From: Spirosoma sp. 48-14
GTDB lineage: Bacteria; Bacteroidota; Bacteroidia; Cytophagales; Spirosomataceae
DNA: 64,000 nucleotides
Direction of reading: 5' to 3'
Assembly (NCBI RefSeq): GCF_001898575.1
Contig: NZ_MKUD01000020.1
Span: 62,001-126,000, forward strand
The translations under genes and the position numbers were made by a program. The notes under the pieces were generated by a model. It was not told the DNA's origin, made no database searches, and was given only the letters and a program-made list of their open reading frames with translations. Numbering within the stretch: position 1 is the stretch's first letter; the number at the start of each line of letters is the position of its first letter. Shown in pieces: positions 34,966 through 43,201 of the stretch.

Positions 34966-36858
34966 ATGAGCGACGCCATCAAACATGAGTGCGGAATTGC
35001 CCTGATTCGGCTCCGCAAACCTTATCAATATTACATCGACAAGTACGGAACCCCTCTGTACGCAGCCAACAAGCTTTATCTGCTAATGGAAAAGCAGGTA
35101 AACCGAGGCCAGGATGGAGCCGGTATTGCCAACATCAAACTTGATGTGCCAGCCGGTCGCCGTTATATCAGCCGATACCGCTCTGTCGATCAGCGCCCTG
35201 TAACCGACATCTTTGAGAAGGTGAACAAAAAGTTCAGAAAGGCACTGAAAGGCAATAAGCACAAGGCTAAAGATGCCAAATGGCTTCAGGAGAACATTGC
35301 CTTTACGGGTGAGGTATGGATGGGGCACCTGCGTTACGGAACCCACGGGGCCAATGAAATCGAGAACTGCCATCCTATGCTTCGTCAAAACAACTGGCGG
35401 AGCCGGAATCTGGTCGTAGCGGGTAACTTCAACATGACCAACGTAGACGAGCTATTTGATAAACTCGTTTCCTTGGGCCAGCATCCAAAAGATAAGGTCG
35501 ATACTGTAACGGTAATGGAAAAAATCGGGCACTTCCTGGATGAAGAGAACCAGCGCGTGTTTGATCGGTTTAAGGGAATTTACGAAAACCCTGACCTTTC
35601 CGACATTATCGAAGATAATATGGATCTTCAGCGTGTGTTGCATCGGTCATGCCGTGATTTTGACGGGGGCTATGCAATGGTAGGTATGACTGGCTACGGG
35701 GCTGCTTTTGTGGCACGTGACCCGGCGGGTATTCGCCCGGCCTATTATTACGCCGACGATGAAATTGTTGTTGTAGCCTCGGAAAAGCCAGCGATCAAAG
35801 CGGCTTTTAATGCTGACTATAATGCCATTAAGGAAGTTCAGCCTGGGCATGCACTCATCATTGACAAGTATGGTGAGTATGCAGAGCAGCAGTTTGTAGA
35901 GCCTATTGAAAAAAAATCATGCAGTTTCGAGCGGATTTATTTCTCGCGAGCTACTGATCCCGATATCTACAATGAGCGGAAGGCACTGGGTAAACTCATG
36001 ATTCCGCAGATTTTGAAAGAAGTCGATTACGACCTCGAAAATACCGTCTTCTCCTATATTCCCAATACGGCCGAAACCGCCTTCTTTGGCATGGTCGAAG
36101 GGTTGGAAGAATACCTCTATAAGCAGCGTAAAAAAGCGATTATGGAAGGTATTCTGTTTGAAGAAGAATTAGACAGGGTACTGTCGTTCCGGCCAAGAAT
36201 TGAAAAGCTGGTAGCTAAAGATGTTAAGCTTCGGACATTCATTGCCGACGATTCGCAGCGCGACGATATGGTGGCGCATGTGTACGATACGACCTTTGAA
36301 GTTATTAAAAAGGGAAAAGACAACGTTGTTGTAGTTGATGACTCGATCGTTCGTGGTACTACGCTTGAAAAAAGTATTCTGCGTATGCTGGACCGGCTTG
36401 GGCCAAAGAAGATCATTATTGTGTCGTCGGCCCCCCAGATTCGGTTCCCCGACTGCTACGGCATTGATATGTCGAAGTTTAGGGAATTTATAGCGTTCCG
36501 GGCAGCGCTTGAACTCCTCCGGGATCGTGGTCAGGACTATTTACTCGATGAAGTATACGCTCAATGTGTGGCGGCTATCGAATCGGGTAATGCTACCCAG
36601 CAAAACTATGTGAAGGCTATCTTTGATCCGTTTACCCACGAAGAGATTTCGAAGAAGGTGGCGGAGATTGTTACCCCCGACGATTTAAAAGCCGAGGTCG
36701 CCGTAGTGTATCAAACCGTTGAAAACCTGCACAAAGCCTGTCCAAACCATTCGGGCGATTGGTATTTCACGGGTAATTATCCGACTCCCGGTGGAAATAA
36801 TGTTGTTAATAAAGCCTTCGTTAACTTTATGGAGGGTAAGTTGGTAAGAGCTTATTAG
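34966..36858 (+). CDS. Long PurF-like amidophosphoribosyltransferase
   Basis: Two-domain glutamine amidotransferase/phosphoribosyltransferase. The N-terminal Ntn-hydrolase half has Cys9 in KHECGIAL as the likely nucleophile (after removal of 8 residues), RGQDGAGIA, MGHLRYGTHG, and GNFNMTNVDEL. The C-terminal half has the PRPP-binding motif VVVVDDSIVRGTTL and SAPQIRFPDCYGIDM. At 630 residues it is about 120 longer than ordinary PurF, with extra sequence in both halves and a distinct C-terminus (CPNHSGDWYFTGNYPTPGGNN). Such long forms occur in Bacteroidota, apparently besides normal PurF. It may do the first step of purine synthesis or a related transfer. Confidence 0.8.
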   Translation: MSDAIKHECGIALIRLRKPYQYYIDKYGTPLYAANKLYLLMEKQVNRGQDGAGIANIKLDVPAGRRYISRYRSVDQRPVTDIFEKVNKKFRKALKGNKHKAKDAKWLQENIAFTGEVWMGHLRYGTHGANEIENCHPMLRQNNWRSRNLVVAGNFNMTNVDELFDKLVSLGQHPKDKVDTVTVMEKIGHFLDEENQRVFDRFKGIYENPDLSDIIEDNMDLQRVLHRSCRDFDGGYAMVGMTGYGAAFVARDPAGIRPAYYYADDEIVVVASEKPAIKAAFNADYNAIKEVQPGHALIIDKYGEYAEQQFVEPIEKKSCSFERIYFSRATDPDIYNERKALGKLMIPQILKEVDYDLENTVFSYIPNTAETAFFGMVEGLEEYLYKQRKKAIMEGILFEEELDRVLSFRPRIEKLVAKDVKLRTFIADDSQRDDMVAHVYDTTFEVIKKGKDNVVVVDDSIVRGTTLEKSILRMLDRLGPKKIIIVSSAPQIRFPDCYGIDMSKFREFIAFRAALELLRDRGQDYLLDEVYAQCVAAIESGNATQQNYVKAIFDPFTHEEISKKVAEIVTPDDLKAEVAVVYQTVENLHKACPNHSGDWYFTGNYPTPGGNNVVNKAFVNFMEGKLVRAY

Positions 36859-36874
36859 GACAAGGAAATCGAAT

Positions 36875-36930
36875 AAAAAGTTGGGAACAGAAAGGACAAA
36901 CAGTGTAGCCCTTTCTGTTCCCAACTTTTT
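36875..36930. terminator. Perfect 21-bp terminator hairpin
   Basis: Arms 36875-36895 and 36910-36930 (ending CCCAACTTTTT) are exact complements with a 14-nt loop. It serves the PurF-like gene and, on the other strand, the haloperoxidase frame that ends at 36934. Confidence 0.9.
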
Positions 36931-36933
36931 CTA

Positions 36934-38355
36934 TTAGCTATTGGACTTAGCCCAAACCAGTGCATTCACATTGGCACCAATCTTTTTACCTTCGGTCAGC
37001 CCGGTTTCGTTGTCCTGATGCGTGTGAATATTGCCATAGAAACGCGAATCGGCAGACTCTTGAGCAGCTTGTACAAATGAGCTAAAGGATCAGGCTTTAA
37101 ATTCAACATTGCGCTGAGCATCTTTCGCTCTGCCTATATGAGAGTCATCTGTAAAGGCAAAGTTATCTCCATAAAGGGCAGTCAGTACGGTGGCTGAAGC
37201 TGACGATTGCGTAGCGTGCCCGGATGGATAACCCGGAAAAGGTGGAGCGGGCCAGAAAGGGACCCACTTAGGGTCGATAGTCAGGCGTACGTAGGTGTAG
37301 GGCCGTAAATTATTATAGGTGTATTTACAGCGCCAGCATAAGATAAAAGCATCGGCTACTGAAATTCCTGTTCTGGCAAATGTTTCAGCCGCTTTTCCCA
37401 AGTCTGCTTTCGCCGTGGTTATAGCGATACGAGCAATGCTGTACGAATGTCCGGGAGGGGTAAAGGTTTCTGCCGGATTATCGGCCCACCAGACAGCTAT
37501 TTCTTTTTCTGTCTGAGTTAAGGTCTGCGATTTCTTGTATACATCCAGATATTGGCCGAATATAGTTGACTTAACATCTGTCGAGTAGGCGAGTGGTTTG
37601 GGCATAGGTAAGGCGTTGTTGGCCTTCACAAACGTCCGAACCTGACCCCAATAGGGTTGCATTGGTATCTTCTGTCCGTTTTCGGTAGGTTGCCACAGGC
37701 CCGGCCCGGTCGGCACTACATAGCTTGCTGGAAAATTGCGTGTGTATCCTTCATGGCCGCCATCCGTTTTCGACCAGTCAAAAATGGCATCGGCAATTTT
37801 TTTTCCAAACTCGATTGACCGTTGATTAACCGCATCATCTGTATCCTTATTGGCATTCAGGTTGACGGTTTCCAGGGAATCAATCAAGGCTTTATTGGCG
37901 GCACTTGTGGTAGGGTATAGGCTGCGTAGGATGGCCGCTTCGGCCGCATTGGCACTTAAGGCCCAGTTGTAGGTTTTGCCTGACTCAACTTGTGGTAGTG
38001 CTGTCAACCCCTGGAGTTGGCCTACCAACGATTTTCGGTTGGCAATACCCGGTACGACCGCTTCATACATGGTAACGCCAGCATAGCCGTATGCGCGTGA
38101 AGCAACGGGGGGCGTAAAGCCAGCCGTTGTTTTGGTTAATTTCAACTGCAAAGCAGCCCAGGCAGTGGCGACATCGTTTTTATATTCGGTTGCAGGTTTT
38201 CCCGCTCCTATTGTTGGTTGTACGTCGTCGGTAGGTTGTTTCCGGCAGGCCTGCAATAAAGCGACTAACAGTACTACTGCTAAAATATTTTGGTAGCTAT
38301 GGTTGATCGATCGGGTTGAAGAGTGGTAACGTTTCGAACGGAGACCTGTGTTCAT
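36934..38355 (-). pseudogene. Vanadium-dependent haloperoxidase/PAP2-type lipoprotein, interrupted by an in-frame TGA
   Basis: The intact part (38355 to 37093) codes for 421 residues: lipobox LLQAC with Cys37, a helical haloperoxidase domain, and the first vanadate/phosphate-site residues (Lys and Arg in CKYTYNNLRPY, 7 apart; GYPSGHAT). A TGA at 37092-37090 stops it after RNVEFKA. The same frame then runs on for 51 residues to TAA at 36936-36934. It reads SFSSFVQAAQESADSRFYGN and then IHTHQDN, with the missing R-x5-H pair of the active site. A single C-to-T change (CGA to TGA) would explain it. As it stands the protein should be inactive unless the stop is read through. Confidence 0.85.
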
Positions 38356-38431
38356 GGGATTGACGGAGTAAAGGTGTCCTTACATTAACTAGTCATTTAA
38401 TTGTCAATCAGGACACTTACAAAAACACTGC

Positions 38432-38439
38432 CAAACTTA
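38432..38439 (-). promoter_or_regulatory. Candidate -7 element upstream of the haloperoxidase frame
   Basis: TAAGTTTG on the minus strand fits TAnnTTTG, about 77 nt before the start codon. There is no TTG at the right -33 distance. Confidence 0.3.
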
Positions 38440-38498
38440 CCTGCTGATCAAGGGGATAGTATTTAGAAGTCGAAAGTGAACGAACTCCAGTTTCGTTG

Positions 38499-38506
38499 TA
38501 CATTTG
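38499..38506 (+). promoter_or_regulatory. Candidate -7 element of dnaG
   Basis: TACATTTG fits TAnnTTTG, 27 nt before ATG 38534. A -33 TTG is not obvious. Confidence 0.4.
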
Positions 38507-38533
38507 ATATACTGATTAAACCAAGCCTACTCA

Positions 38534-40612
38534 ATGCGCATTCCTGAAGAAACAGTAGAACGAATTCGCCAGTCTGCCGATATTCTGGAAGTAATCAACG
38601 ACTTTGTTTCGCTGAAGAAGCGCGGTAGCAATTATATTGCCTGCTGCCCTTTTCATAATGAGAAAACGCCGTCGTTCAACGTGAACCCCAGTCGACAGAT
38701 CTACAAATGCTTTGGTTGTGGAAAGGCTGGCGATGCGGTTCGGTTTGTAATGGACATTGAAAATATTGGCTATGGTGAGGCCCTTCGTTATCTGGCTAAA
38801 AAGTATGGCGTTGAAATCGAAGAGCAGGAGCAAACGCCCGAGGACTTACTGCGCCAGAATGAGCGTGAAAGCCTACTGATCGTCCTCAATTTTGCCAAAA
38901 CGTTTTTTCAGGAAACACTGCTCAACTCCGATGAAGGGAAGAGTATAGGGCTCAGTTATTTTCGTGAGCGCGGTTTTTCAAACCCCACTATCGAAGCGTT
39001 TGAGTTGGGCTACACACTCGATCAGTGGGATGTGCTGTTGAAGGAAGGCCAGCGACGAGGATATAGTGTGGAGTTACTGGAAAAGGCTGGTCTTGTTTTA
39101 AGTAAAGAAGGAGCCGAGGGTAAAGACCGTAAAATATTTGACCGTTTTCGGGGAAGGGTCATGTTTCCGATCCATAATGTATCAGGGCGTGTCATTGCGT
39201 TTGGAGCCCGAATCCTGAAAACGGATAAGAATCAACCCAAATACCTCAACTCGCCCGAAACGACTGTTTATCATAAAAGTCAGGTCTTGTATGGGATCTA
39301 TCAGGCTAAACAAACCATCCGGCAGGAGGATGTCTGTTACCTGACCGAAGGGTACACGGACGTGATTTCGCTGCATCAGGCTGGAATCAAAAACGTAGTT
39401 GCTTCCTCAGGAACGTCGCTAACCACGGAGCAAATCCGGCTGATTTCCCGCTTTACACCAAACGTTACCATTCTGTATGATGGAGATGCGGCCGGTATCA
39501 AAGCGGCTCTGCGTGGTCTTGATATGGTGCTGGAAGAAGGGCTAAATCTCAGACTCCTGCTATTGCCCGATGGCGAAGACCCGGATAGCTATGTGCATAA
39601 AGTCGGAGCCGAAGCGTTCAAGTCATACATTCAAACCCACTCGCAGGATTTTATTGATTTTAAAGCGAGTCGTTGGCTAACGGAAGCAGGTGACAATCCG
39701 CTGAAACGAGCCGAAGGTATTTCAGATGTATGTGCAAGTATTACAAAAATTCCGGATCCACTCAAACGGCAGACACTTTCGCAGCGAGTAGCCCAAGTCT
39801 TTCATGTGAGTGAACAATCGGTTATTTCCGAAATAAACCGATTACTGAGAAAGCAGCAGGATCAGCATAAGAAGGACTACGAACGACAACAGCAACGTAG
39901 TTCTCCTAATAAGACCTCTGCTAATTCAAGTAATACTTTAACAGCTGGTGAGCCTTCACTGGACGACATCAATGCGCTCCTGGATGGCTTTAGTGAAGAA
40001 GCTCCAGAAATGGCTGGCTTTGGGGATACAGCCCCGCCAGTGCAATCATCGGCTAATCTTTCAAAAGCTGTCAGGACGCCTATATCCTATCAGGAGGAGG
40101 AATGTATTCGATTGTTGATGAACTATGGAGCTCGCGAATTGGAGCCTGGCATTTCACTGTGCCAGTATGTGCTTGATGAACTGCACGAAATAGAGTTTCA
40201 GACAGCCCCTTACAACGTCATGCTGGCACTGTTTCGGGAAGCCTATAGCAGGGGCGAGATCTTAACAGCCAATGATTTCCTTAATCGTAAGATAACGGAT
40301 GAAACGGACTTGCAAAACCGAGCTATTCACCTAACGACCCCTCGGTATGAGATTAGTGAGGGGTGGTTAAAACATGAGATTTTCGTGCCTTCGGAGGAGG
40401 AAATAAGCATTCTAGCCGACGCTGCCTATCGGAATATTCTTCGAATCAAGAAAATGATGGCTGAGAAGCGAATGGGCGAACTACAACAGTTAATGCGAGA
40501 ATCTCGTAATAAATCACCCGAAGAAGCGGATCAGATTCTACTGGAGTTCATGCACTACAAGCGCATTGATATGCAAATTTCAGGGCTATTGGGGACCGTA
40601 ATTTCCGGTTAA
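38534..40612 (+). CDS. dnaG: DNA primase
   Basis: Synthesises RNA primers at the replication fork. Zinc-binding domain with Cys38, His41, Cys59, Cys62 (CCPFHNEKTPSF, YKCFGCGKAGD). The RNA-polymerase/TOPRIM core has FRGRVMFPIHNVSGRVIAFGAR, LTEGYTDVISLHQAG and LYDGDAAGIKAALRG. A Ser/Asn-rich linker near 455-500 precedes the C-terminal DnaB-binding helical domain. Length 692. It has its own promoter-like -7 element and a terminator behind it. Confidence 0.96.
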   Translation: MRIPEETVERIRQSADILEVINDFVSLKKRGSNYIACCPFHNEKTPSFNVNPSRQIYKCFGCGKAGDAVRFVMDIENIGYGEALRYLAKKYGVEIEEQEQTPEDLLRQNERESLLIVLNFAKTFFQETLLNSDEGKSIGLSYFRERGFSNPTIEAFELGYTLDQWDVLLKEGQRRGYSVELLEKAGLVLSKEGAEGKDRKIFDRFRGRVMFPIHNVSGRVIAFGARILKTDKNQPKYLNSPETTVYHKSQVLYGIYQAKQTIRQEDVCYLTEGYTDVISLHQAGIKNVVASSGTSLTTEQIRLISRFTPNVTILYDGDAAGIKAALRGLDMVLEEGLNLRLLLLPDGEDPDSYVHKVGAEAFKSYIQTHSQDFIDFKASRWLTEAGDNPLKRAEGISDVCASITKIPDPLKRQTLSQRVAQVFHVSEQSVISEINRLLRKQQDQHKKDYERQQQRSSPNKTSANSSNTLTAGEPSLDDINALLDGFSEEAPEMAGFGDTAPPVQSSANLSKAVRTPISYQEEECIRLLMNYGARELEPGISLCQYVLDELHEIEFQTAPYNVMLALFREAYSRGEILTANDFLNRKITDETDLQNRAIHLTTPRYEISEGWLKHEIFVPSEEEISILADAAYRNILRIKKMMAEKRMGELQQLMRESRNKSPEEADQILLEFMHYKRIDMQISGLLGTVISG

Positions 40613-40630
40613 GCGGTACTACCACGTAAA

Positions 40631-40662
40631 AAGCCCTGGCTATAAAGTTATAACCAGGGCTT
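40631..40662. terminator. Hairpin between dnaG and the convergent small gene
   Basis: AAGCCCTGG (40631-40639) and CCAGGGCTT (40654-40662), extended by TATAA/TTATA inside. On the minus strand the stem is followed by TTTTT, so it fits best as terminator of the gene at 40690. Confidence 0.75.
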
Positions 40663-40689
40663 ACCTTTATCATTAGGAGAGGGTGAACG

Positions 40690-41085
40690 CTATGCCTGGG
40701 CGACCGTCATGGCGCCAATTACGCCGACTAGCTCGGCGTCGATTTTACGGTTTAATTCACGCAAAAGATTTGCATGAGTATGCAGTTGGCCGGGCTTGGA
40801 AGGAAGCGCCGAGCGGCCTGACTTTGACATGGGAGCCATATCGAACAACAGGGTCATGAGTACGTCGCTCATTTGTTCACGCAGTTCGATTAACTTCCGC
40901 AAGCGGGTTCGGCTCACTGTCGATTGACGAGAGGACGAAGCCTGTAATGAATGAATGACCTGGTTCAACTTAGCATAACGACGATGGAAAGCATCCGTTG
41001 CGCTTGCCCATTCCATAACCAGTTTCTGAATTTCCTCAGCCGACGCTTCGTAGCCGAAAAATTTTGTTGCTTCCTCCTGATTCAT
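40690..41085 (-). CDS. Small helical protein of unknown function
   Basis: From ATG 41085 (MNQEEATKFFGYEAS) it has 131 residues, highly helical and charged, with no signal peptide or membrane segment. A heptad-like helix runs over about 15-85 (MEWASATDAFHRRYAKLNQVIHSL, then LRKLIELREQMSDVL). I do not recognise a family. The frame is open upstream to 41199, but that part reads like noncoding DNA and comes close to the repeat array. It diverges from the LuxR-type gene at 41403, and the six-copy direct-repeat array lies between the two, so both may be under the same control. Confidence 0.6.
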   Translation of the reverse strand: MNQEEATKFFGYEASAEEIQKLVMEWASATDAFHRRYAKLNQVIHSLQASSSRQSTVSRTRLRKLIELREQMSDVLMTLLFDMAPMSKSGRSALPSKPGQLHTHANLLRELNRKIDAELVGVIGAMTVAQA

Positions 41086-41166
41086 CACCCTTGCTTGAGA
41101 ATTTCTGTTTGTGCGATTGACTGAATCAAAAGTATGTCTGTTCCCTTGCTGTAAGCAAATGGTCAT

Positions 41167-41286
41167 GCGTGAAATCACCCATTTTGAGTATGAAATCACC
41201 CATAAAGTGCGAAATCACCCTGGATTTCGCGTGAAATAACGCCTAAAGCCGTCTGAAGTCACGGTAGGCTATGCGTGAAATCACTG
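41167..41286. repeat. Six helically phased direct repeats (consensus near GTGAAATCACCC)
   Basis: 10-nt cores on the plus strand start at 41171, 41192, 41211, 41233, 41255 and 41277: GAAATCACCC three times, then GAAATAACGC, GAAGTCACGG and GAAATCACTG. Start-to-start spacings are 21, 19, 22, 22, 22 bp, about two helix turns. Most are preceded by GCGT or GT. The sequence between copies is not conserved, so this is a row of protein sites rather than a simple tandem repeat. It lies between two divergent genes, 117 nt before the LuxR-type start. Spacing of 21-22 bp between direct repeats is what LytTR-type regulators use. Confidence 0.85.
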
Positions 41287-41343
41287 TTAACAATTAAGCT
41301 TTAGTGGACACTTTTGTCTGAAAATGGAGTATTTAGTTTATAT

Positions 41344-41375
41344 GGTGTTACCATTATTGAAGAATTGGTGTTACC
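41344..41375. promoter_or_regulatory. Pair of GGTGTTACC direct repeats
   Basis: GGTGTTACC occurs at 41344-41352 and 41367-41375, 23 bp apart, 28 nt before the LuxR-type start codon. It differs from the GAAATCACCC array and may be a second operator. Confidence 0.5.
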
Positions 41376-41402
41376 TTCATGCACCCATATATGTAATCGA
41401 TC

Positions 41403-42098
41403 ATGAACCAATCAACTGGTGTCCAGGAGGGCACTAAAAACTTTGCTATTCGCAGGCGAGACTTTTCGATTCTCGTCGCTCAATCGGAGTTATTCAACTG
41501 CGAGGTATTGAGTCAGCTTTTACGGGAGCAGGGGTATAATGTCGTCGGCCGGGCGGTCGAGATGGAAGATACCCTACAGCAGATTCGGGTCAAACGCCCT
41601 AAATGCGTTATTGTCGAATCAGAAATTTCAGGACAGGGCAGTCTGGATATCGTAGAGCAAACTCGAAGTGCCAATCAGCAGACCCGATTTATTCTATACA
41701 CCCGTAAGCCTGATCTGCGTACCATCGCATATGCTATGCAAAAGGGCTTTTTTGGCTTCCTTTACGCTTCCGACGGGCTTGATGAACTCTATCGCTGCTT
41801 CCAGACGGTAAGTAATGGTGGTTGCTACTACAGCAACGGTTTTATGGACTTGTTGCGGAATTTCGGCGTTAATGTCATTTCCGACGACACACGCGAAGAA
41901 CTCAATCGGCTGACTGATAGAGAACGGGAAGTATTACGTATGATTGCGAGTGGGGATACCTGCGCTGATATTGCTGAACGATTAAATATTAGCTATCGGA
42001 CAGCAGTAAACCACAAAGCGCATATTGCCCGGAAGCTAAACCTGAAAAGCTGCCGGGAATTACCCCGCTATGGTATCTCTGTAAAGAACTATCTATGA
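41403..42098 (+). CDS. LuxR/NarL-type regulator with a degenerate receiver domain
   Basis: A 231-residue protein with response-regulator layout. The receiver-like domain (about 20-145) is followed by a LuxR helix-turn-helix (about 160-225: LTDREREVLRMIASGDTCADIAERL, then ISYRTAVNHKAHIARKL). The receiver has lost its phosphorylation site: the acidic pair after strand 1 is QSE (27-29), the phospho-Asp position is Glu72 in VIVESE, and the conserved Lys is Tyr or Ala in GFLYAS. Thr100 remains. It should be a phosphorylation-independent, possibly constitutively active regulator. No histidine kinase is adjacent. Its promoter carries the six-repeat array. Confidence 0.8.
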   Translation: MNQSTGVQEGTKNFAIRRRDFSILVAQSELFNCEVLSQLLREQGYNVVGRAVEMEDTLQQIRVKRPKCVIVESEISGQGSLDIVEQTRSANQQTRFILYTRKPDLRTIAYAMQKGFFGFLYASDGLDELYRCFQTVSNGGCYYSNGFMDLLRNFGVNVISDDTREELNRLTDREREVLRMIASGDTCADIAERLNISYRTAVNHKAHIARKLNLKSCRELPRYGISVKNYL

Positions 42099-42108
42099 GT
42101 TAGATAGG

Positions 42109-42225
42109 TTAGCTTACTTCAAGTAATTCTTTATTTTCTTTCTGCACCCACTCACGAAGCTCCTGCATCCTCGTGCGTGGAATTACTATGTCTTGATTTT
42201 TTGGGTATTGTGAAGTAAGGAGGTT
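42109..42225 (-). pseudogene. Remnant of a LytTR DNA-binding domain gene
   Basis: Reading the minus strand towards TAA 42111-42109 gives 38 residues containing IPRTRMQELREWVQ. The intact LytTR regulator at 43435 has VPRVRMQEFREWLQ, and the preceding NLLTSQYPKNQDIV aligns with its YIVTLNNPGHHEII. A stop (42228-42226) cuts the frame, and I find no further upstream homology. It is therefore the 3' end of a lost paralogue lying tail-to-tail with the LuxR-type gene. Confidence 0.7.
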
Positions 42226-42252
42226 TTATTTACTGATCATCATTTCTATGAC

Positions 42253-42402
42253 TCAATACGTATTTATCATAAAGTATAACCCTATCATACTAATTAGTAT
42301 TAACGTTCTCCTGTCAGTTGTATTGGTACTTCCAATAAAACCTGCCTTATATGTAAAGTAAAGGATTCCAATTACACCAATTATTACTAATCCCAGCTTC
42401 AT
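42253..42402 (-). CDS. Putative 49-residue two-helix membrane peptide
   Basis: ATG 42402 to TGA 42253 encodes 49 residues. Helix 1 is LVIIGVIGILYFTY, a polar turn contains STNTTDRR, and helix 2 is LILISMIGLYFMI. Two clean membrane helices around a basic turn are unlikely by chance in a frame this short. The composition is AT-rich (ATA, TTA codons), unlike the flanking core genes. I do not recognise a family. It could be a small membrane protein or part of a decayed gene. Confidence 0.4.
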   Translation of the reverse strand: MKLGLVIIGVIGILYFTYKAGFIGSTNTTDRRTLILISMIGLYFMINTY

Positions 42403-42981
42403 AATAACTAAATATGATGTATTACTCTGAATAGATTGTTTTTACAATGTACCTATTTGCTTCTATATACTTGCACATGAGAACCAATGATTGAAAATAG
42501 CCTAAGTTTTACAAGTGCTATCAGTCCCCACTACAATACCCCCAATTCCTATCTGAATCTGTTGAGTTTTGTGTGATAATTATCCAGATCATGATGGATT
42601 TTGTTTCTATTTAATGTCTGTCACTGATCTATATCTTATAGCAATTATAAATATCCAATGCCAATTTCTAAAGTTAATAGGCTTTTTAGCTTCTGCTTTT
42701 ATCTCGCTTAAACAAGACAAAGGCGATTGTTCAGCGACTTAAGTGTTTGTCCCTTAGCTACTATGGTGATACTTTTTATTGTTGGCTAATGCACGATAAT
42801 AGGCTTGGAGCTTTTATTTACTCAATCATCGTACCGTATTGAAATGAGAGAGGTAAAATTAGTATTGCTAGTCCTAGTTGGTCCCTTCAGAATTTACAGT
42901 AAGGCGTATATACAATAAGGGAGATTGGTGTTGAATGTTGAAAGTAGTATGTATTGACCCAGAAACAAACCTGAGATGTGT

Positions 42982-43033
42982 AAAATCACCATTTCACTGG
43001 ACGAAATCACTAAAAAAAGACGCGAAAGGCTGA
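42982..43033. repeat. Second GAAATCACC direct-repeat group, 21-bp phase
   Basis: AAAATCACCA at 42982 and GAAATCACTA at 43003 are exactly 21 bp apart in plus orientation. A weaker GAAAGGCTGA at 43024 continues the 21-bp phase. Same motif as the array at 41167. Confidence 0.6.
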
Positions 43034-43174
43034 ACTAATGCTGAATAGGATACAAAACCGGTGAGTAAGAGGGGACGAGTCCCTAAAGTTGCTTCGTGTC
43101 TGGATAAATAATCAGATTTTGATGCTTAAACAGGTGTCTGACCAGGAAAGCTTACATATACTTACTATATAGTT

Positions 43175-43201
43175 GATTTCGCGCACGAAATGAGTGATTT
43201 C
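43175..43201. repeat. Third repeat pair on the minus strand, 21-bp phase
   Basis: GATTTC at 43175-43180 and 43196-43201 are the reverse complement of GAAATC, 21 bp apart. Read on the minus strand they give TGAAATCACTC and GCGAAATCAAC, matching the array motif. Confidence 0.6.

Noticed and set aside
37090-37092. TGA as a selenocysteine codon in the haloperoxidase
   Set aside because: The position normally holds Arg or another ordinary residue rather than Cys; no SECIS-like structure or sel genes are seen; a CGA to TGA change is simpler.
41167-41286. The phased repeats as iterons of a replication origin
   Set aside because: No Rep gene, DnaA boxes or partition genes are nearby; the location between divergent genes and the regulator context fit an operator better.
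42935-43033. A 32-codon frame starting MLKVVCIDPETN, similar to the start of a receiver domain
   Set aside because: It is too short, has no continuation, and half of it consists of the phased repeat sites.
41167-43201. CRISPR array
   Set aside because: Repeats are only about 10-12 nt, spacings are about 11 nt and occur in both orientations; no cas genes.
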